From Streptomyces cirratus (GTDB lineage Bacteria > Actinomycetota > Actinomycetes > Streptomycetales > Streptomycetaceae): a stretch of DNA of 64,000 bases. Positions 35,009 through 43,806 of this stretch are shown piece by piece (the first letter of the stretch is position 1; each line of letters begins with the position of its first letter). The DNA lies in NCBI RefSeq assembly GCF_014650775.1, contig NZ_BMVP01000007.1:248001-312000 (forward strand). The letters are read 5' to 3'. The position numbers and the translations under genes were made by a program. Below the pieces are notes generated by a model. The model made no database searches. It had not been told where the DNA came from and saw nothing but the letters and a program-made list of their open reading frames with translations.

Positions 35009-36028
35009 TTGCACCGCATCACCCGCTACTCCGTCCCCGCCGCCCTCTGCGTGACCCTGCTCACCGCCTCCACGGGCATCGCGGCAGCCGTCTCCACGCC
35101 CGAGCGCCCCTCCGTCACCTTCGCCGGGCAGACCGTCCCCGGCAGTGAGGCGCTGCTCGCCCAGGCACAGTCGCTCGGCGCCGCCGCCGCCGTGCTCGAA
35201 CCCGTCACGGACCTGGTCTCGGCGGTGCTGAAGTCGCCGAACGGGAAGGTGTCGGAGGCCGACCTGGCCGCCGTCAGGACCAAGCTGGAGCCCGCGTTCA
35301 AGGAACTGCGCCAGAGCCTGCCCGAGTCGGCGGCGCCGCTTCCGGCGCCCGTGCCGGCGAACCCGGCGATGGCGAACCCGGCGATGGCGAACCCGGCGAT
35401 GGCGAACCCGGCGATGGCGAAGCCCGCCGACCCGCCGGCCGACCCGGCGGCGAAGCCCCCGGTCGCGCAGCCTCCGGTCGCGCAGCCTCCGGTGGCCCAG
35501 CCTCCGGTCGCCCAGCCGCCCGTCGCGCAGCCCCCGGCGGCGCAGCCGGCGAAGCCGCCGGTCGCCGAGCCCGCCAAGCCCCCCGTCGCGCAGCCCCCGG
35601 CGGCGCAGCCCGTGAAGCCGCCGGTCGCCGAGCCGGCGAAGCCCCCGGTCGCGGAGCCCGTGAAGCCGCCGGTCGCCGAGCCCGCCAACCCGGCGGCCCC
35701 CGTGGCGAAGCCGCCGGCCGCCCAGCCGGTGAAGCCGGCCGACCCGGCTGCCAAGCCCCCGGCCGCGCAGCCCGCCAACCCGGCCGCCCCCGCCGTCAAG
35801 CTCCCGGCCGTGGCTCCGGTCACCGCCCCCAAGGCCGCTCCCGTCGACAAGGCCGCCGCCGCCGTCGACAAGCTCAAGGCCTCCGTCGACGGCCTGCTCA
35901 AGGTCGCCGAGACCGGCAGCGCCTCGGCCGACGCCAAGGCCAAGGCCGACGCGGTCGTGACCGACCTCGGCACCGTCCTCGTCACCCTGGTCAACGGTGC
36001 GGGCCAGCAGAAGGCGCCCACTGCCTGA
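35009..36028 (+). CDS. secreted Pro/Ala/Val repeat protein
   Basis: 339-aa exported protein of unknown function. A signal peptide at the N-terminus (HRITRYSVPAALCVTLLTA, cleavage likely after ...TGIAAA) is followed by a helical domain of ~90 residues. A long low-complexity region follows: NPAMA repeated four times (35357-35416, 15-bp DNA unit), then KPPVAQ / KPPVAEPA type repeats. A second helical segment lies at the end (AAVDKLKASVDGLLKVAETG). The two helical ends look related (both fit a xxLDxLLxxV pattern), with the proline tract acting as a wall-spanning spacer. The start is TTG 35009, chosen for the Shine-Dalgarno CAGGAGAG and because it gives a clean signal peptide. Confidence 0.7.
   Translation: MHRITRYSVPAALCVTLLTASTGIAAAVSTPERPSVTFAGQTVPGSEALLAQAQSLGAAAAVLEPVTDLVSAVLKSPNGKVSEADLAAVRTKLEPAFKELRQSLPESAAPLPAPVPANPAMANPAMANPAMANPAMAKPADPPADPAAKPPVAQPPVAQPPVAQPPVAQPPVAQPPAAQPAKPPVAEPAKPPVAQPPAAQPVKPPVAEPAKPPVAEPVKPPVAEPANPAAPVAKPPAAQPVKPADPAAKPPAAQPANPAAPAVKLPAVAPVTAPKAAPVDKAAAAVDKLKASVDGLLKVAETGSASADAKAKADAVVTDLGTVLVTLVNGAGQQKAPTA
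35357..35416. repeat. 15-bp in-frame tandem repeat, four copies
   Basis: Unit GCGAACCCGGCGATG repeated four times without change, encoding (A)NPAM in the secreted protein. Confidence 0.9.
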
Positions 36029-36044
36029 GCGTCTTCCCCAGACC

Positions 36045-36081
36045 CTGCGTCCCCGGCGACCTTCGCGCGCCGGGGACGCAG
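36045..36081. terminator. terminator after the secreted repeat protein
   Basis: Perfect 14-bp stem CTGCGTCCCCGGCG / CGCCGGGGACGCAG with a 9-nt loop. Confidence 0.85.
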
Positions 36082-36234
36082 CGGTGCCCGCCCCCGTCCC
36101 CGCCGGGGCCCGCGCCGTACGACCCCCGTGCCACCGCGCGACCGCGCGACCCCTCTTGACGCCCCCCTGCGCCAGGGAGACGCTCCCGGGTCTCGTCCGC
36201 ATCCGAACGGGCGATCGCACACTGGGGGGCCGGT

Positions 36235-38127
36235 ATGCCACAGGAGTCCGTGCGGACCGCGGGGGAGCTGCGCGCGCGGCTCGCGGAGCTGGGGGCACGC
36301 TGGTCCGTCAGCGAGCACCTCGCCGACGGAGAGCCGCTCCCACGCCCCCGCCTCGGCCTGGACGGCCCGTCGCGCCCGACGACCGCCGCCGAGGTGGGAA
36401 CCGTCGATCTGCGGGCGCTGGCCGGGCGCGTGAGCGGCAATCCCCGCCTTACCCGGCGCAGGGCGGCGCACGGCCTGCTGCCCGGCACCGGCGGGGCGCA
36501 GACCGGTGCGCTGCCCACGGCCGTCGACTGGCGCGAGCGGTGGGGGTGGCGGTGGATCACCCGGGTCAAGGACCAGAACCCGTGCGAGTCCGGCTGGGCC
36601 TTCGCGGCGGCCGGTCTGGTGGAGTCCATGGCCCGGATCGAGCACCACGTGTGGGCCTTGCGGTCCGAGGGGGACGTACGCGACGGGCTGCGGCTCACCT
36701 GCGGACAGGGCTGCGACCCCGAGACCGCGCTCGACTGGATCCGGGACAACGGCGGCCTCGCCGACCCCGACTGCCGGCCCTACACCGTCCCGCCGCCCGG
36801 TCTGCCCGCCGAGCGGCGCGCCGCCTGGGGCTCCGAGTACACACCGAGCTGGGACCGGTCGGGCCGTACGGTACGGATCACCGACTACGTGCGGCTGGGT
36901 GACGTCGGGCAGCAGAAGGTGTGGCTGGACACGGTCGGTCCGCTGACCGCCTGCCTCGACGTGTACGACGACTTCTTCGGGCTCGGCTCGGGCGTGTACC
37001 ACCGTACGAGCGACCGACTGGCGGGCGGACACTGCGTGTTGATCGTCGGCTACGACGACGCCGCGGGCTGCTGGCTCTTCAAGAACTCCTGGGGCACGGC
37101 CCACCACAGCGGCGGCTACGGGCGGATCGCGTACGGCGAGGCCCGCATCGACCACTGGGCCAAGTGCGGACTGACCGGCACCAACATCGACCCGTGGAGC
37201 AAGCGCCGGCTGCACGCGGGCAACGTCTACGAGAGCGGCAACGGCCGCGCCCACCGCAACTTCGAGCTCGCGGCGGCGACGGGCGACGCGAGCCTGCGGC
37301 ACTGGTGGCGCGAGGGCGAGGCGCCCTTCGCGTGGACCCCCGCCAAGACCTACGCCAACGACGCCTCGGGCCAGCCCGCCTTCACGGGCACCACCTTCAA
37401 CCGGAACATGGAGTCCTTGCACGTCACCACCGGCGGCCGACTGCGCCACTGGTACTACGAGCAGTCCGGCGGAGCCTGGCGCGACGGCGGCGCCTTCGGG
37501 CCGGGGGACGCGGCGATCGGCTCGACCCCGGCGTTCATCCAGAGCGACTACGGCAAGCCCGGCAACTTCGAGGTGGTGGTCCGCACCGCCGACGGACGTC
37601 TGAACCACTGGTGGCGCATCAACGGAGCGCCCTGGACGTGGAACGACGGCGGCCGTTTCGCCTCCGGCATCGCCCATTTCGGGCCCGCGCTCGTCCAGAC
37701 CCGCTCCCGCCGGCTCGACCTCGTCGCGACGCGCACGGACGGCCGGATGCAGCTGTGGTGGCGCGACGACCGCGACGCGTTCGCCTGGCACGCCGGCGAG
37801 GTGTTCGGCAGCGCCATCACCTCGGCGCCCTGCCTGATCGAGGGCCAGTACGGGGCCACCGACGAGGAGACCGCCGGGAACTACGAGCTGTGCGTCGTCG
37901 GGCCGGGCGGCCGGGTCGAGCACTGGTGGCGGGGGAACGCGGGCGGTGGTGCCTGGAGCCGGGGCGCGGTCTTCGGGCGGGACGCGTCCGCCGTCACGGG
38001 GATGCTCCAGGGCAGCTTCGGATTCGACCTGGAGGTCATCGTCCTGCGCACGGACGGCCTGCTCCAGCACTACCGCCGCGACGACTCGGGTTCCTGGCAC
38101 GACGGACCGCTGATCGGCCCGGCATGA
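36235..38127 (+). CDS. catalytically dead papain-like domain fused to a propeller-like repeat domain
   Basis: 630-aa two-part protein. Residues about 95-300 have the C1 (papain) fold signatures: oxyanion Gln in VKDQNPCESGWAF (about 114), His in GGHCVLIVGYDD (about 266) and Asn in WLFKNSWGT (about 284). The nucleophile cysteine that should precede the Trp is glycine (residue 120, codon 36592-36594 GGC), so proteolysis is not expected. Residues about 315-630 are six repeats of ~50-60 aa centred on LRHWWRE, LRHWYYE, LNHWWRI, MQLWWRD, VEHWWRG and LQHYRRD, resembling PLL-type beta-propeller lectins. No signal peptide is seen, so it may be cytoplasmic or exported non-classically. ATG 36235. Function may be sugar or protein binding. 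Confidence 0.75.
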   Translation: MPQESVRTAGELRARLAELGARWSVSEHLADGEPLPRPRLGLDGPSRPTTAAEVGTVDLRALAGRVSGNPRLTRRRAAHGLLPGTGGAQTGALPTAVDWRERWGWRWITRVKDQNPCESGWAFAAAGLVESMARIEHHVWALRSEGDVRDGLRLTCGQGCDPETALDWIRDNGGLADPDCRPYTVPPPGLPAERRAAWGSEYTPSWDRSGRTVRITDYVRLGDVGQQKVWLDTVGPLTACLDVYDDFFGLGSGVYHRTSDRLAGGHCVLIVGYDDAAGCWLFKNSWGTAHHSGGYGRIAYGEARIDHWAKCGLTGTNIDPWSKRRLHAGNVYESGNGRAHRNFELAAATGDASLRHWWREGEAPFAWTPAKTYANDASGQPAFTGTTFNRNMESLHVTTGGRLRHWYYEQSGGAWRDGGAFGPGDAAIGSTPAFIQSDYGKPGNFEVVVRTADGRLNHWWRINGAPWTWNDGGRFASGIAHFGPALVQTRSRRLDLVATRTDGRMQLWWRDDRDAFAWHAGEVFGSAITSAPCLIEGQYGATDEETAGNYELCVVGPGGRVEHWWRGNAGGGAWSRGAVFGRDASAVTGMLQGSFGFDLEVIVLRTDGLLQHYRRDDSGSWHDGPLIGPA

Positions 38128-38197
38128 CTGCGGCCGCAGCCGTCCGCATCCTGGACGGCCGGAACCCTTGTACCACTCATGTATCTATCCTGTGCGC

Positions 38198-38848
38198 ATG
38201 ACTTCCGCGCCCCCGGTCGTGACCGCCGCCGACCGCGTCTACCAGCACGTCAAGCAGGGGGTACTGGGCCGCCGCTACGAGGGCGGCGTGCTCCTCACCG
38301 AAGGCGAGGTGGCCGAGGCCGTCGGCGTGTCCCGCACCCCGGTGCGCGAGGCGCTGCTGCGCCTGGAGACCGAGGGGCTGCTCAAGCTGTACCCGAAGAA
38401 GGGCGCGCTGGTGCTGCCGGTCTCCGCGCAGGAGATCGCCGACGTCATCGAAACCCGGCTGCTGGTGGAGGAGTTCACCGTCCGCAAGGCCGTGCCCGCC
38501 CCGCCCGGCCTGCTGGAGCGGCTCGCCGCCCTCATCGGGGAGCAGCGCCGGCACGCCGCCGACGGGGACCTGGTCGCGCTGATGGCCGCCGACCGGGCCT
38601 TCCACGCCGAGATCGTGCGCAACGCCGGGAACCAGATCCTGAGCCGGCTCTACGACCAGCTCCGCGACCGGCAGCTGCGGATGGGCGTGGCCCTGCTGCA
38701 CGCCCACCCCGAGAGGGTCGAGCGGACGCTGGCCGAGCACACGGAGATCCTGGACGCCCTGCGGGCCGGGGAGCCGCAGACGGCCGCCGCGGCCGTACGG
38801 GCGCACGTGGGCCGGGTCGAGGTGCTGGTGCGCGGGGCCGGCCGATGA
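38198..38848 (+). CDS. GntR-family (FadR/FCD) regulator
   Basis: 216-aa regulator. The N-terminal winged helix (LLTEGEVAEAVGVSRTPVRE, then ALLRLETEGLLKLYPKKGALV) precedes an FCD ligand domain with metal-binding-type residues (ADRAFHAEIV, AEHTEILDAL). ATG 38198 was taken at the family start; an in-frame ATG ten codons upstream would run through the promoter. It overlaps the following transporter by ATGA, so the regulator probably controls its own operon in response to a transported organic acid. Ligand unknown. Confidence 0.87.
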   Translation: MTSAPPVVTAADRVYQHVKQGVLGRRYEGGVLLTEGEVAEAVGVSRTPVREALLRLETEGLLKLYPKKGALVLPVSAQEIADVIETRLLVEEFTVRKAVPAPPGLLERLAALIGEQRRHAADGDLVALMAADRAFHAEIVRNAGNQILSRLYDQLRDRQLRMGVALLHAHPERVERTLAEHTEILDALRAGEPQTAAAAVRAHVGRVEVLVRGAGR

Positions 38849-40245
38849 GCCTGCCCACACCGCCCGCACGACCCACCCGGCCCGCACCGCCCGCACCGTC
38901 CGCACCGCCCACCGCGCCCACACCGCCGGCCGCGCCCGCCGAGCCGCCGCGCCTCCCCCCGGATCCGCCCGGCGGGCGCCGGGCCCTGGCCGTCTGGGCG
39001 ATCGGCGTCGCCGTGTACTTCGTCGCGGTGATCTTCCGTACCAGCCTGGGCGTGGCCGGGCTGGACGCCGCCGACCGCTTCCACGTCAACGCGTCGGCGC
39101 TCGCCACCTTCTCCATCCTCCAGCTGCTGGTCTACGCGGGCATGCAGATACCCGTCGGGCTGCTGGTGGACCGGCTCGGAACCAAGCGGGTCCTGACGAT
39201 GGGGGCGGTGCTGTTCACCGTCGGACAGCTCGGTTTCGCGCTGGCGCCCTCCTACGGGACGGCGCTGGCCGCGCGCGCCCTGCTGGGCTGCGGCGACGCG
39301 ATGACCTTCATCTCCGTGCTGCGGCTCGGCACGCGCTGGTTCCCGGCGCGGCGGGGGCCGCTGATGGCGCAGCTGGCCGGACTGGTGGGCATGGCGGGCA
39401 ACCTCGTCTCCACGCTGGTGCTGGCGCCGGTGCTCCACGGGGTCGGCTGGGTGCCGGCCTTCGCGGGCAGTTCCGCGGCGGGTCTCCTCGTCCTGGTGCC
39501 GCTGGTGCTGTTCCTGCGGGACCACCCGGAGGGGCACGCGCCGCCGCCCGTGGTGCACGCCGGTGGAGGCGGGTTCGTACGCCGTCAGATCGCCGAGTCC
39601 TGGCGGGAGCCGGGAACCCGGCTCGGGCTGTGGGTGCACTTCACGACGCAGTTCCCGGCGATGGTGTTCCTGCTGCTGTGGGGGATGCCGTTCCTGGTCG
39701 AGGCGCAGGGGCTGTCGCGGACCACCGCGGGCGGTCTGATGACGCTGATCGTCGTCGCGAACATGGGCTTCGGGCTGTTGTACGGGCAGCTCGTCGGTCG
39801 CCGTCAGGGAGCGCGGATCCCGTTGGCGCTGGGCACGGTCGCGGCGACCGCCGCGCTGTGGGGCGCGGTGCTGGCCTACCCGGGCGAGCGGGCGCCGATG
39901 TGGCTGCTGACCGCGCTGTGCGTGGTGCTGGGGACCTGCGGACCGGCCTCGATGATCGGCTTCGACTTCGCCCGCCCGGCCAACCCCTCCGAACGTCAGG
40001 GGACGGCTTCGGGCATCACCAACATGGGTGGTTTCCTCGCGTCCATGACGACGCTGCTCGCGGTGGGCCTCCTGCTCGACGCCACCGGCGGCGACTACCG
40101 GATCGCCTTCTCGTCGGTCTTCTTCCTGGAGGTGCTCGGCGTCACCCGGATACTGCGGCTGCGCCCCGCCGCCCTGGCCCGCGAACGTCTCCCGCTCCCG
40201 GCGCGGGACGCGGGCCCCGCGGCCCCGGCCCGCGCCCGTACGTAG
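38845..40245 (+). CDS. MFS transporter
   Basis: 466-aa major facilitator with about 12 predicted helices after a ~48-residue Pro/Ala-rich N-terminal tail. The loop 2-3 motif reads GLLVDRLGTKRVLTMG, the canonical G-x-L-x-D-R-x-G-x-R/K signature. The closest described kind is the anion:cation or sugar-acid symporter group. The substrate cannot be named; an organic acid is suggested only by the GntR-FCD partner. The start overlaps the GntR stop (ATGA). The C-terminal coding end runs into a 19-bp tandem repeat (40232-40301). Confidence 0.85.
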   Translation: MSLPTPPARPTRPAPPAPSAPPTAPTPPAAPAEPPRLPPDPPGGRRALAVWAIGVAVYFVAVIFRTSLGVAGLDAADRFHVNASALATFSILQLLVYAGMQIPVGLLVDRLGTKRVLTMGAVLFTVGQLGFALAPSYGTALAARALLGCGDAMTFISVLRLGTRWFPARRGPLMAQLAGLVGMAGNLVSTLVLAPVLHGVGWVPAFAGSSAAGLLVLVPLVLFLRDHPEGHAPPPVVHAGGGGFVRRQIAESWREPGTRLGLWVHFTTQFPAMVFLLLWGMPFLVEAQGLSRTTAGGLMTLIVVANMGFGLLYGQLVGRRQGARIPLALGTVAATAALWGAVLAYPGERAPMWLLTALCVVLGTCGPASMIGFDFARPANPSERQGTASGITNMGGFLASMTTLLAVGLLLDATGGDYRIAFSSVFFLEVLGVTRILRLRPAALARERLPLPARDAGPAAPARART

Positions 40246-40301
40246 GACCCGCGCCCGTACGCAGGACCCGCGCCCGTACGCAGGGCCCGCGCCCCCGTAC
40301 G
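40232..40301. repeat. 19-bp tandem repeat across the MFS stop codon
   Basis: GCGCCCGTACGCAGGACCC in three copies (40232-40250, 40251-40269, 40270-40288; one change each in copies 1 and 3) plus a partial fourth. The MFS stop (40243-40245) is in copy 1, suggesting the stop was created or duplicated with the repeat. Confidence 0.8.
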
Positions 40302-40332
40302 TGCGCGTCGTGGCGGCGCGGGCCGGCGGCGG

Positions 40333-41157
40333 CTACGGGGTCACGGCGAAGCGCGTCAGGATGGCCTCCGCCAGGGCCGGGTCGCCCTCGGCCTTCACCC
40401 GGTCCGCGACCGTGTGCGGCCGTACCCGTCCCGCCGCGAGCCGCACGTACGTCTGCCAGTCCATCGCCAGCGTCACCGCCGGACCCAGCGAGGGCGCCTT
40501 GTCCAGCGTGCCGTGCCCCTGCGCGTCCACCCGCACGGTCCGCATGAACTCCAGCTCCCCGTGCACGTCGAGCACCACGGCCGAGTTCGGGGGCGCGCCC
40601 GCCTCCTTCGCGACCACCTTCGCCAGCCCGGCCAGCAGGATGTCCCGCGCCACGTACGCGCCGGGCGAGTCCCAGTTCCCCGGCACGCCCAGCGCCGCCC
40701 GCAGGTCCTGCTCGTGCATCCACACGTCGAACGCCCGCAGCCGCAGCGCGAACTCCAGCGGCACCTGGTCGCCCAGCGGGCCCCGCACCAGCGTGGCCGG
40801 ATCCCGCTTCTCGTTGCGCAGCTGACGCTGGCGCCGGATGATCGTGTACTCCAGCTCGGAGGTCATCTCCGGGGCGGTGTGGTGGCGCCGGACGTCAACT
40901 TGCACCTCCATGTACCGGGTGAACTCGTCCACGACGTGGCGCAGGTCGCGCGGCAGCGTGTGGATCGGCCGCGGATCGCCGAGCTGCTCGCACTCGATGC
41001 CGATGATGTGCGACACCACGTCACGGACCGACCAGCCGGGACAGGGAGTGGCCCGGTTCCACTCGCCCTCCGACAGGGGGAGGACCAGCTCGGATATCGC
41101 CTCGATGGAATGGGTCCACGCATCGGCATAGGGCTGGAGGCTGGGATGGACGGTCAA
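40333..41157 (-). CDS. maleylpyruvate isomerase (MDMPI/DinB-like) family protein
   Basis: 274-aa protein with an N-terminal four-helix DinB-like domain (metal-binding-type WSVRDVVSHIIGIECEQL, TPCPGW before it) and a C-terminal SCP2-like domain (about 190-274). Many such proteins are mycothiol-dependent isomerases or transferases. Start assigned to TTG 41157, which gives the family start TVHPSLQPYADAWTH and has GAGGGG upstream; a longer frame to 41226 lacks support. Divergent from the nitrilase-type gene at 41295. Function in this strain unknown. Confidence 0.75.
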   Translation of the reverse strand: MTVHPSLQPYADAWTHSIEAISELVLPLSEGEWNRATPCPGWSVRDVVSHIIGIECEQLGDPRPIHTLPRDLRHVVDEFTRYMEVQVDVRRHHTAPEMTSELEYTIIRRQRQLRNEKRDPATLVRGPLGDQVPLEFALRLRAFDVWMHEQDLRAALGVPGNWDSPGAYVARDILLAGLAKVVAKEAGAPPNSAVVLDVHGELEFMRTVRVDAQGHGTLDKAPSLGPAVTLAMDWQTYVRLAAGRVRPHTVADRVKAEGDPALAEAILTRFAVTP

Positions 41158-41294
41158 CGGGACCCCTCGCGTGCTGTTCAGTGGCGCGTTGTGGACTGTG
41201 CCCAAAAGTACGCTGCCGGTGAGCACCCCGGCAGAGCTTTCGTGTGACGATCGTAGGCCCGAGCTGACGGACGCAATGCAAGGACGGTGGTAGT

Positions 41295-42074
41295 GTGCGC
41301 GCTTCTCTGATCCAAGTCGCCGTGAACGAGGGCGAGTCGGTAGCTTCCCGGCGCGCCCGCGTGGCCGACCTCGTACGGGAGCAGTCCGCCGCCGACCTCG
41401 TCGTGCTGCCGGAACTGTGGACGGTCGGGGCGTTCGCCTACGAGCAGTTCGAGACCGAGGCGGAGCCGCTGGACGGCCCGACGTACGAGGCGATGTCCAA
41501 GGCCGCGAGCGACGCCGGGGTCTGGCTCCACGCGGGCTCGGTCGTGGAGCGCGCCGGCGACGGGTCGCTCTACAACACCGCGCTGGTGATCTCCCCGGCC
41601 GGTGAGCTCGCCGCCAGCTACCGCAAGATCCACCGCTTCGGCTTCGACCAGGGCGAAGCGGTATTGATGGCCGCCGGGGACACGCTGACCACGGTGACCC
41701 TGCCCGAGCAGACGCTCGGCATCGCCACCTGCTACGACCTGCGGTTCCCGGAGATGTTCCGCGGCCTGGTGGACGCCGGGGCCACGACGATGGTCGTGGC
41801 CGCGGGCTGGCCGGCCCGGCGGCGCGCCCACTGGACGCTGTTGAACCGGGCCCGCGCCGTGGAGGACCAGGCGTACGTACTGGCGTGCGGGCTGGCCGGC
41901 ACCCACGCGGGCGTCGAGCAGGCCGGGCACAGCCTGGTCGTGGACCCGTGGGGCGAGGTGCTCGCGGAGGCCGGGCCGGGCGAGGGCGTGCTCACGGTGG
42001 AGCTGGATCCGGCGAAGGTCGCCGACACGCGGGAGCAGTTCCCGGCGTTGAAGGACCGCCGCCTCGGGCGCTGA
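41295..42074 (+). CDS. carbon-nitrogen (nitrilase-superfamily) hydrolase
   Basis: 259-aa cytosolic amidase of the nitrilase superfamily. The catalytic triad is intact: Glu in VVLPELW (40), Lys in YRKIHRF (111) and Cys in ATCYDLRFPEMF (146). Its length and motifs best fit the omega-amidase/Nit-like or deaminated-glutathione amidase branch; which one is not certain. Start GTG 41295 follows AAGGACGG. Stand-alone, divergent from the MDMPI gene. Confidence 0.87.
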   Translation: MRASLIQVAVNEGESVASRRARVADLVREQSAADLVVLPELWTVGAFAYEQFETEAEPLDGPTYEAMSKAASDAGVWLHAGSVVERAGDGSLYNTALVISPAGELAASYRKIHRFGFDQGEAVLMAAGDTLTTVTLPEQTLGIATCYDLRFPEMFRGLVDAGATTMVVAAGWPARRRAHWTLLNRARAVEDQAYVLACGLAGTHAGVEQAGHSLVVDPWGEVLAEAGPGEGVLTVELDPAKVADTREQFPALKDRRLGR

Positions 42075-42077
42075 GAC

Positions 42078-42091
42078 GGCGGTTCGCCGCC
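42078..42091. terminator. short UUCG hairpin after the nitrilase-type gene
   Basis: 5-bp stem GGCGG / CCGCC closed by a TTCG tetraloop, 3 nt after the stop codon. Weak but well placed. Confidence 0.35.
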
Positions 42092-42149
42092 CGGCCACGG
42101 GGTACACGGGCGGCGACGGCGGACGAACCGGATCAGGGGGGCAGGCGTC

Positions 42150-42455
42150 ATGTCGCAGGAACGCGAAGCCGTGGAGGCCATGGTCGAGGCGGAACTGGAG
42201 CCGCACGAACCGACCCCGGACGAGATCACGGCCCGCGACCGGGTACGGGCCGAGGCCACCGGCATGACCCACCACCAGACGGCGGCCGCCCTGGAGCGGG
42301 CCGAGGCCGCCGTCGCGGACGGCGCCGACGCCTCCACCCGCGCCGCCCTGGCGGAATGGCGGCGGATCACCGACCTCCTCGCGGACCACGGCGGCCCGTA
42401 CACCCCCGAGGCCGACCCCTACGCCCAGGGCCAGTTGACCGCGCGCGGCCGCTGA
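42150..42455 (+). CDS. small acidic helical protein
   Basis: 101-aa protein, not assigned to a family. Glu/Ala-rich with predicted helices (REAVEAMVEAELEPHEPT, AALERAEAAVADGADASTR) and a conserved-looking end GGPYTPEADPYAQGQL. Start ATG 42150 with AGGGGGG ahead. Coding bias is normal for the region. Just 76 nt after the nitrilase gene and possibly in its transcript. Confidence 0.6.
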   Translation: MSQEREAVEAMVEAELEPHEPTPDEITARDRVRAEATGMTHHQTAAALERAEAAVADGADASTRAALAEWRRITDLLADHGGPYTPEADPYAQGQLTARGR

Positions 42456-42475
42456 GCCGGCCCCCGCCGGCCCCG

Positions 42476-42970
42476 CTACCGCTCCTCCCGCTCCTTCTCG
42501 GCCATCCGGATCACGCACACGGCGACGGCGATCAGCAGCGCCGCGTCCGCGTCTTCCCGGACGACGTCCACCGCGTACGTCTCGCGGACCCGCAACCACT
42601 GGCGGGAGATCAGCGCGAGCAGCTCGCCGTCGTACTCGACCTTGAACTCCCGGTCGAGGATGCGCCCGCTGACGTCCAGTTCGGTGCCCTCGGCGAGGGT
42701 GACGAGGTAGTGGTTGCGCAGCAGGGAGAGCCGCTTCCTCCGGATCACCGCGAGCCGGCGGTCGTCCCGCTCCAGGGTCATCGCGTCGCGGAAGGCGAAC
42801 CACTTCTCCCGCAGGGTGATCAGGATCCGCCCGTCGCGGTCCTTGAGCTCCAGGGTGTCGCGCAGGCGCAGGGCCTTGCCGTCGACGAGGAATGCCTGGC
42901 GGCCGTCCTCGTCCTCGATCCAGTAGTCGTCCCCGATGGCCAGCACTTTGTCCCGTACGAGGTATTTCAT
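42476..42970 (-). CDS. LURP-one-related (scramblase/Tubby-like) protein
   Basis: 164-aa beta-barrel protein of the LOR family. The start KYLVRDKVLAIGDDYWIEDE and the strand pattern AFLVDGKALRLRDTLELKDRDG match the family, as does the segment REKWFAFRDAMTLERDD. Short length (~165 aa) is normal for bacterial members. Function unknown; eukaryotic relatives bind phospholipids. ATG 42970, divergent from the ATP-grasp-like gene 32 nt away, so the promoters overlap. Confidence 0.8.
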   Translation of the reverse strand: MKYLVRDKVLAIGDDYWIEDEDGRQAFLVDGKALRLRDTLELKDRDGRILITLREKWFAFRDAMTLERDDRRLAVIRRKRLSLLRNHYLVTLAEGTELDVSGRILDREFKVEYDGELLALISRQWLRVRETYAVDVVREDADAALLIAVAVCVIRMAEKEREER

Positions 42971-43002
42971 GGCCTGATCCGTGCCCGCGATAGGTTGCCG
43001 TC

Positions 43003-43806
43003 ATGCCTTTGCTCTATGTCACCGACCTGACGTACCCGGCGCGCGGCCGCCGCTACTGCGACGAGGACATATTCCTGACCGGGCGCCTGCGCGGGCACTT
43101 CCCGCTGGCCCTGTGCCACCCGCGCGACGCCGAGACCCTCATGGGCGGCTTCGACGCGGTCGTGGTCCGCAACAGCGGCCCGGTCCTGCACTACCAGGAG
43201 GCCTACGACGCCTTCCGCACCGCCGCCCTCGCCGGCGGCGTCCGCGTCTACAACCCGCTGACGGGGCGGGGGGACATGGCGGGCAAGCAGTACCTGCCGG
43301 ACCTGACGGCGGCCGGCTACCCGGTGATCCCGACGGTCGACGACCCGGCGCACCTGCACCTGCTGCCGCGGGTCCCGCAGTACGCGGTGAAGCCCAAGCG
43401 GGGCGCGGACTCCGTCGGCCTGGCCTTCACGGCGGACCCCTCCGCCGCGGAGCCGGGCCGGACCCTGATCCAGCCGCGGATCGACTTCGCGTACGAGGTG
43501 TCGTTCTACTTCGTGGACGACGCCTTCCAGTACGCCCTCTACGCCCCCGACCCGGCACGTCGCTGGGAGCTGGAGCCCTACCACCCGACTCCGGCGGACC
43601 TCGCCTTCGCCCGCACCTTCATCGAGTGGAACACCCTCACCCACGGCATCCAGCGCGTGGACGCCTGCCGCACCCCCTCCGGCGACCTCCTCCTGGTCGA
43701 GCTGGAGGACCTCAACCCCTACCTGTCCCTCGACCTCGTCCCCGCCGAGGTCCAGGACGCCTTCGTCACGGCCCTCGCCCGCTCCCTGGACTCCTTCCTG
43801 TCCTAG
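43003..43806 (+). CDS. ATP-grasp-like protein of unknown function
   Basis: 267-aa protein. Its middle and C-terminal parts look like a degenerate ATP-grasp fold: YAVKPKRGADSVGLAF (Lys of the nucleotide pocket), LIQPRIDFAYEVSFYFVDD, and a terminal metal-binding-type motif LLVELEDLNPYLSLD. The resemblance is to glutathione-synthetase/RimK-like ligases, but two usual loops are not obvious, so activity is uncertain. ATG 43003. It converges on the Uma2 gene with a 4-bp CTAG overlap giving both stops. Confidence 0.6.
   Translation: MPLLYVTDLTYPARGRRYCDEDIFLTGRLRGHFPLALCHPRDAETLMGGFDAVVVRNSGPVLHYQEAYDAFRTAALAGGVRVYNPLTGRGDMAGKQYLPDLTAAGYPVIPTVDDPAHLHLLPRVPQYAVKPKRGADSVGLAFTADPSAAEPGRTLIQPRIDFAYEVSFYFVDDAFQYALYAPDPARRWELEPYHPTPADLAFARTFIEWNTLTHGIQRVDACRTPSGDLLLVELEDLNPYLSLDLVPAEVQDAFVTALARSLDSFLS

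Noticed and set aside
32018-36028. 1336-aa plus-strand open frame
   Set aside because: Only its last 339 codons (from TTG 35009) look like a real protein; the rest is antisense or out of frame to the acetyltransferase, PPOX and DUF1266 genes.
35026-38100. 1024-aa minus-strand frame with Ala/Gly repeats
   Set aside because: Mirror of the secreted repeat protein and pseudo-papain; GC-rich antisense frames stay open by codon bias.
38161-38197. leaderless promoter for the GntR gene
   Set aside because: TTGTAC and TATCCT elements are present but only 12 bp apart, too close for a normal promoter.
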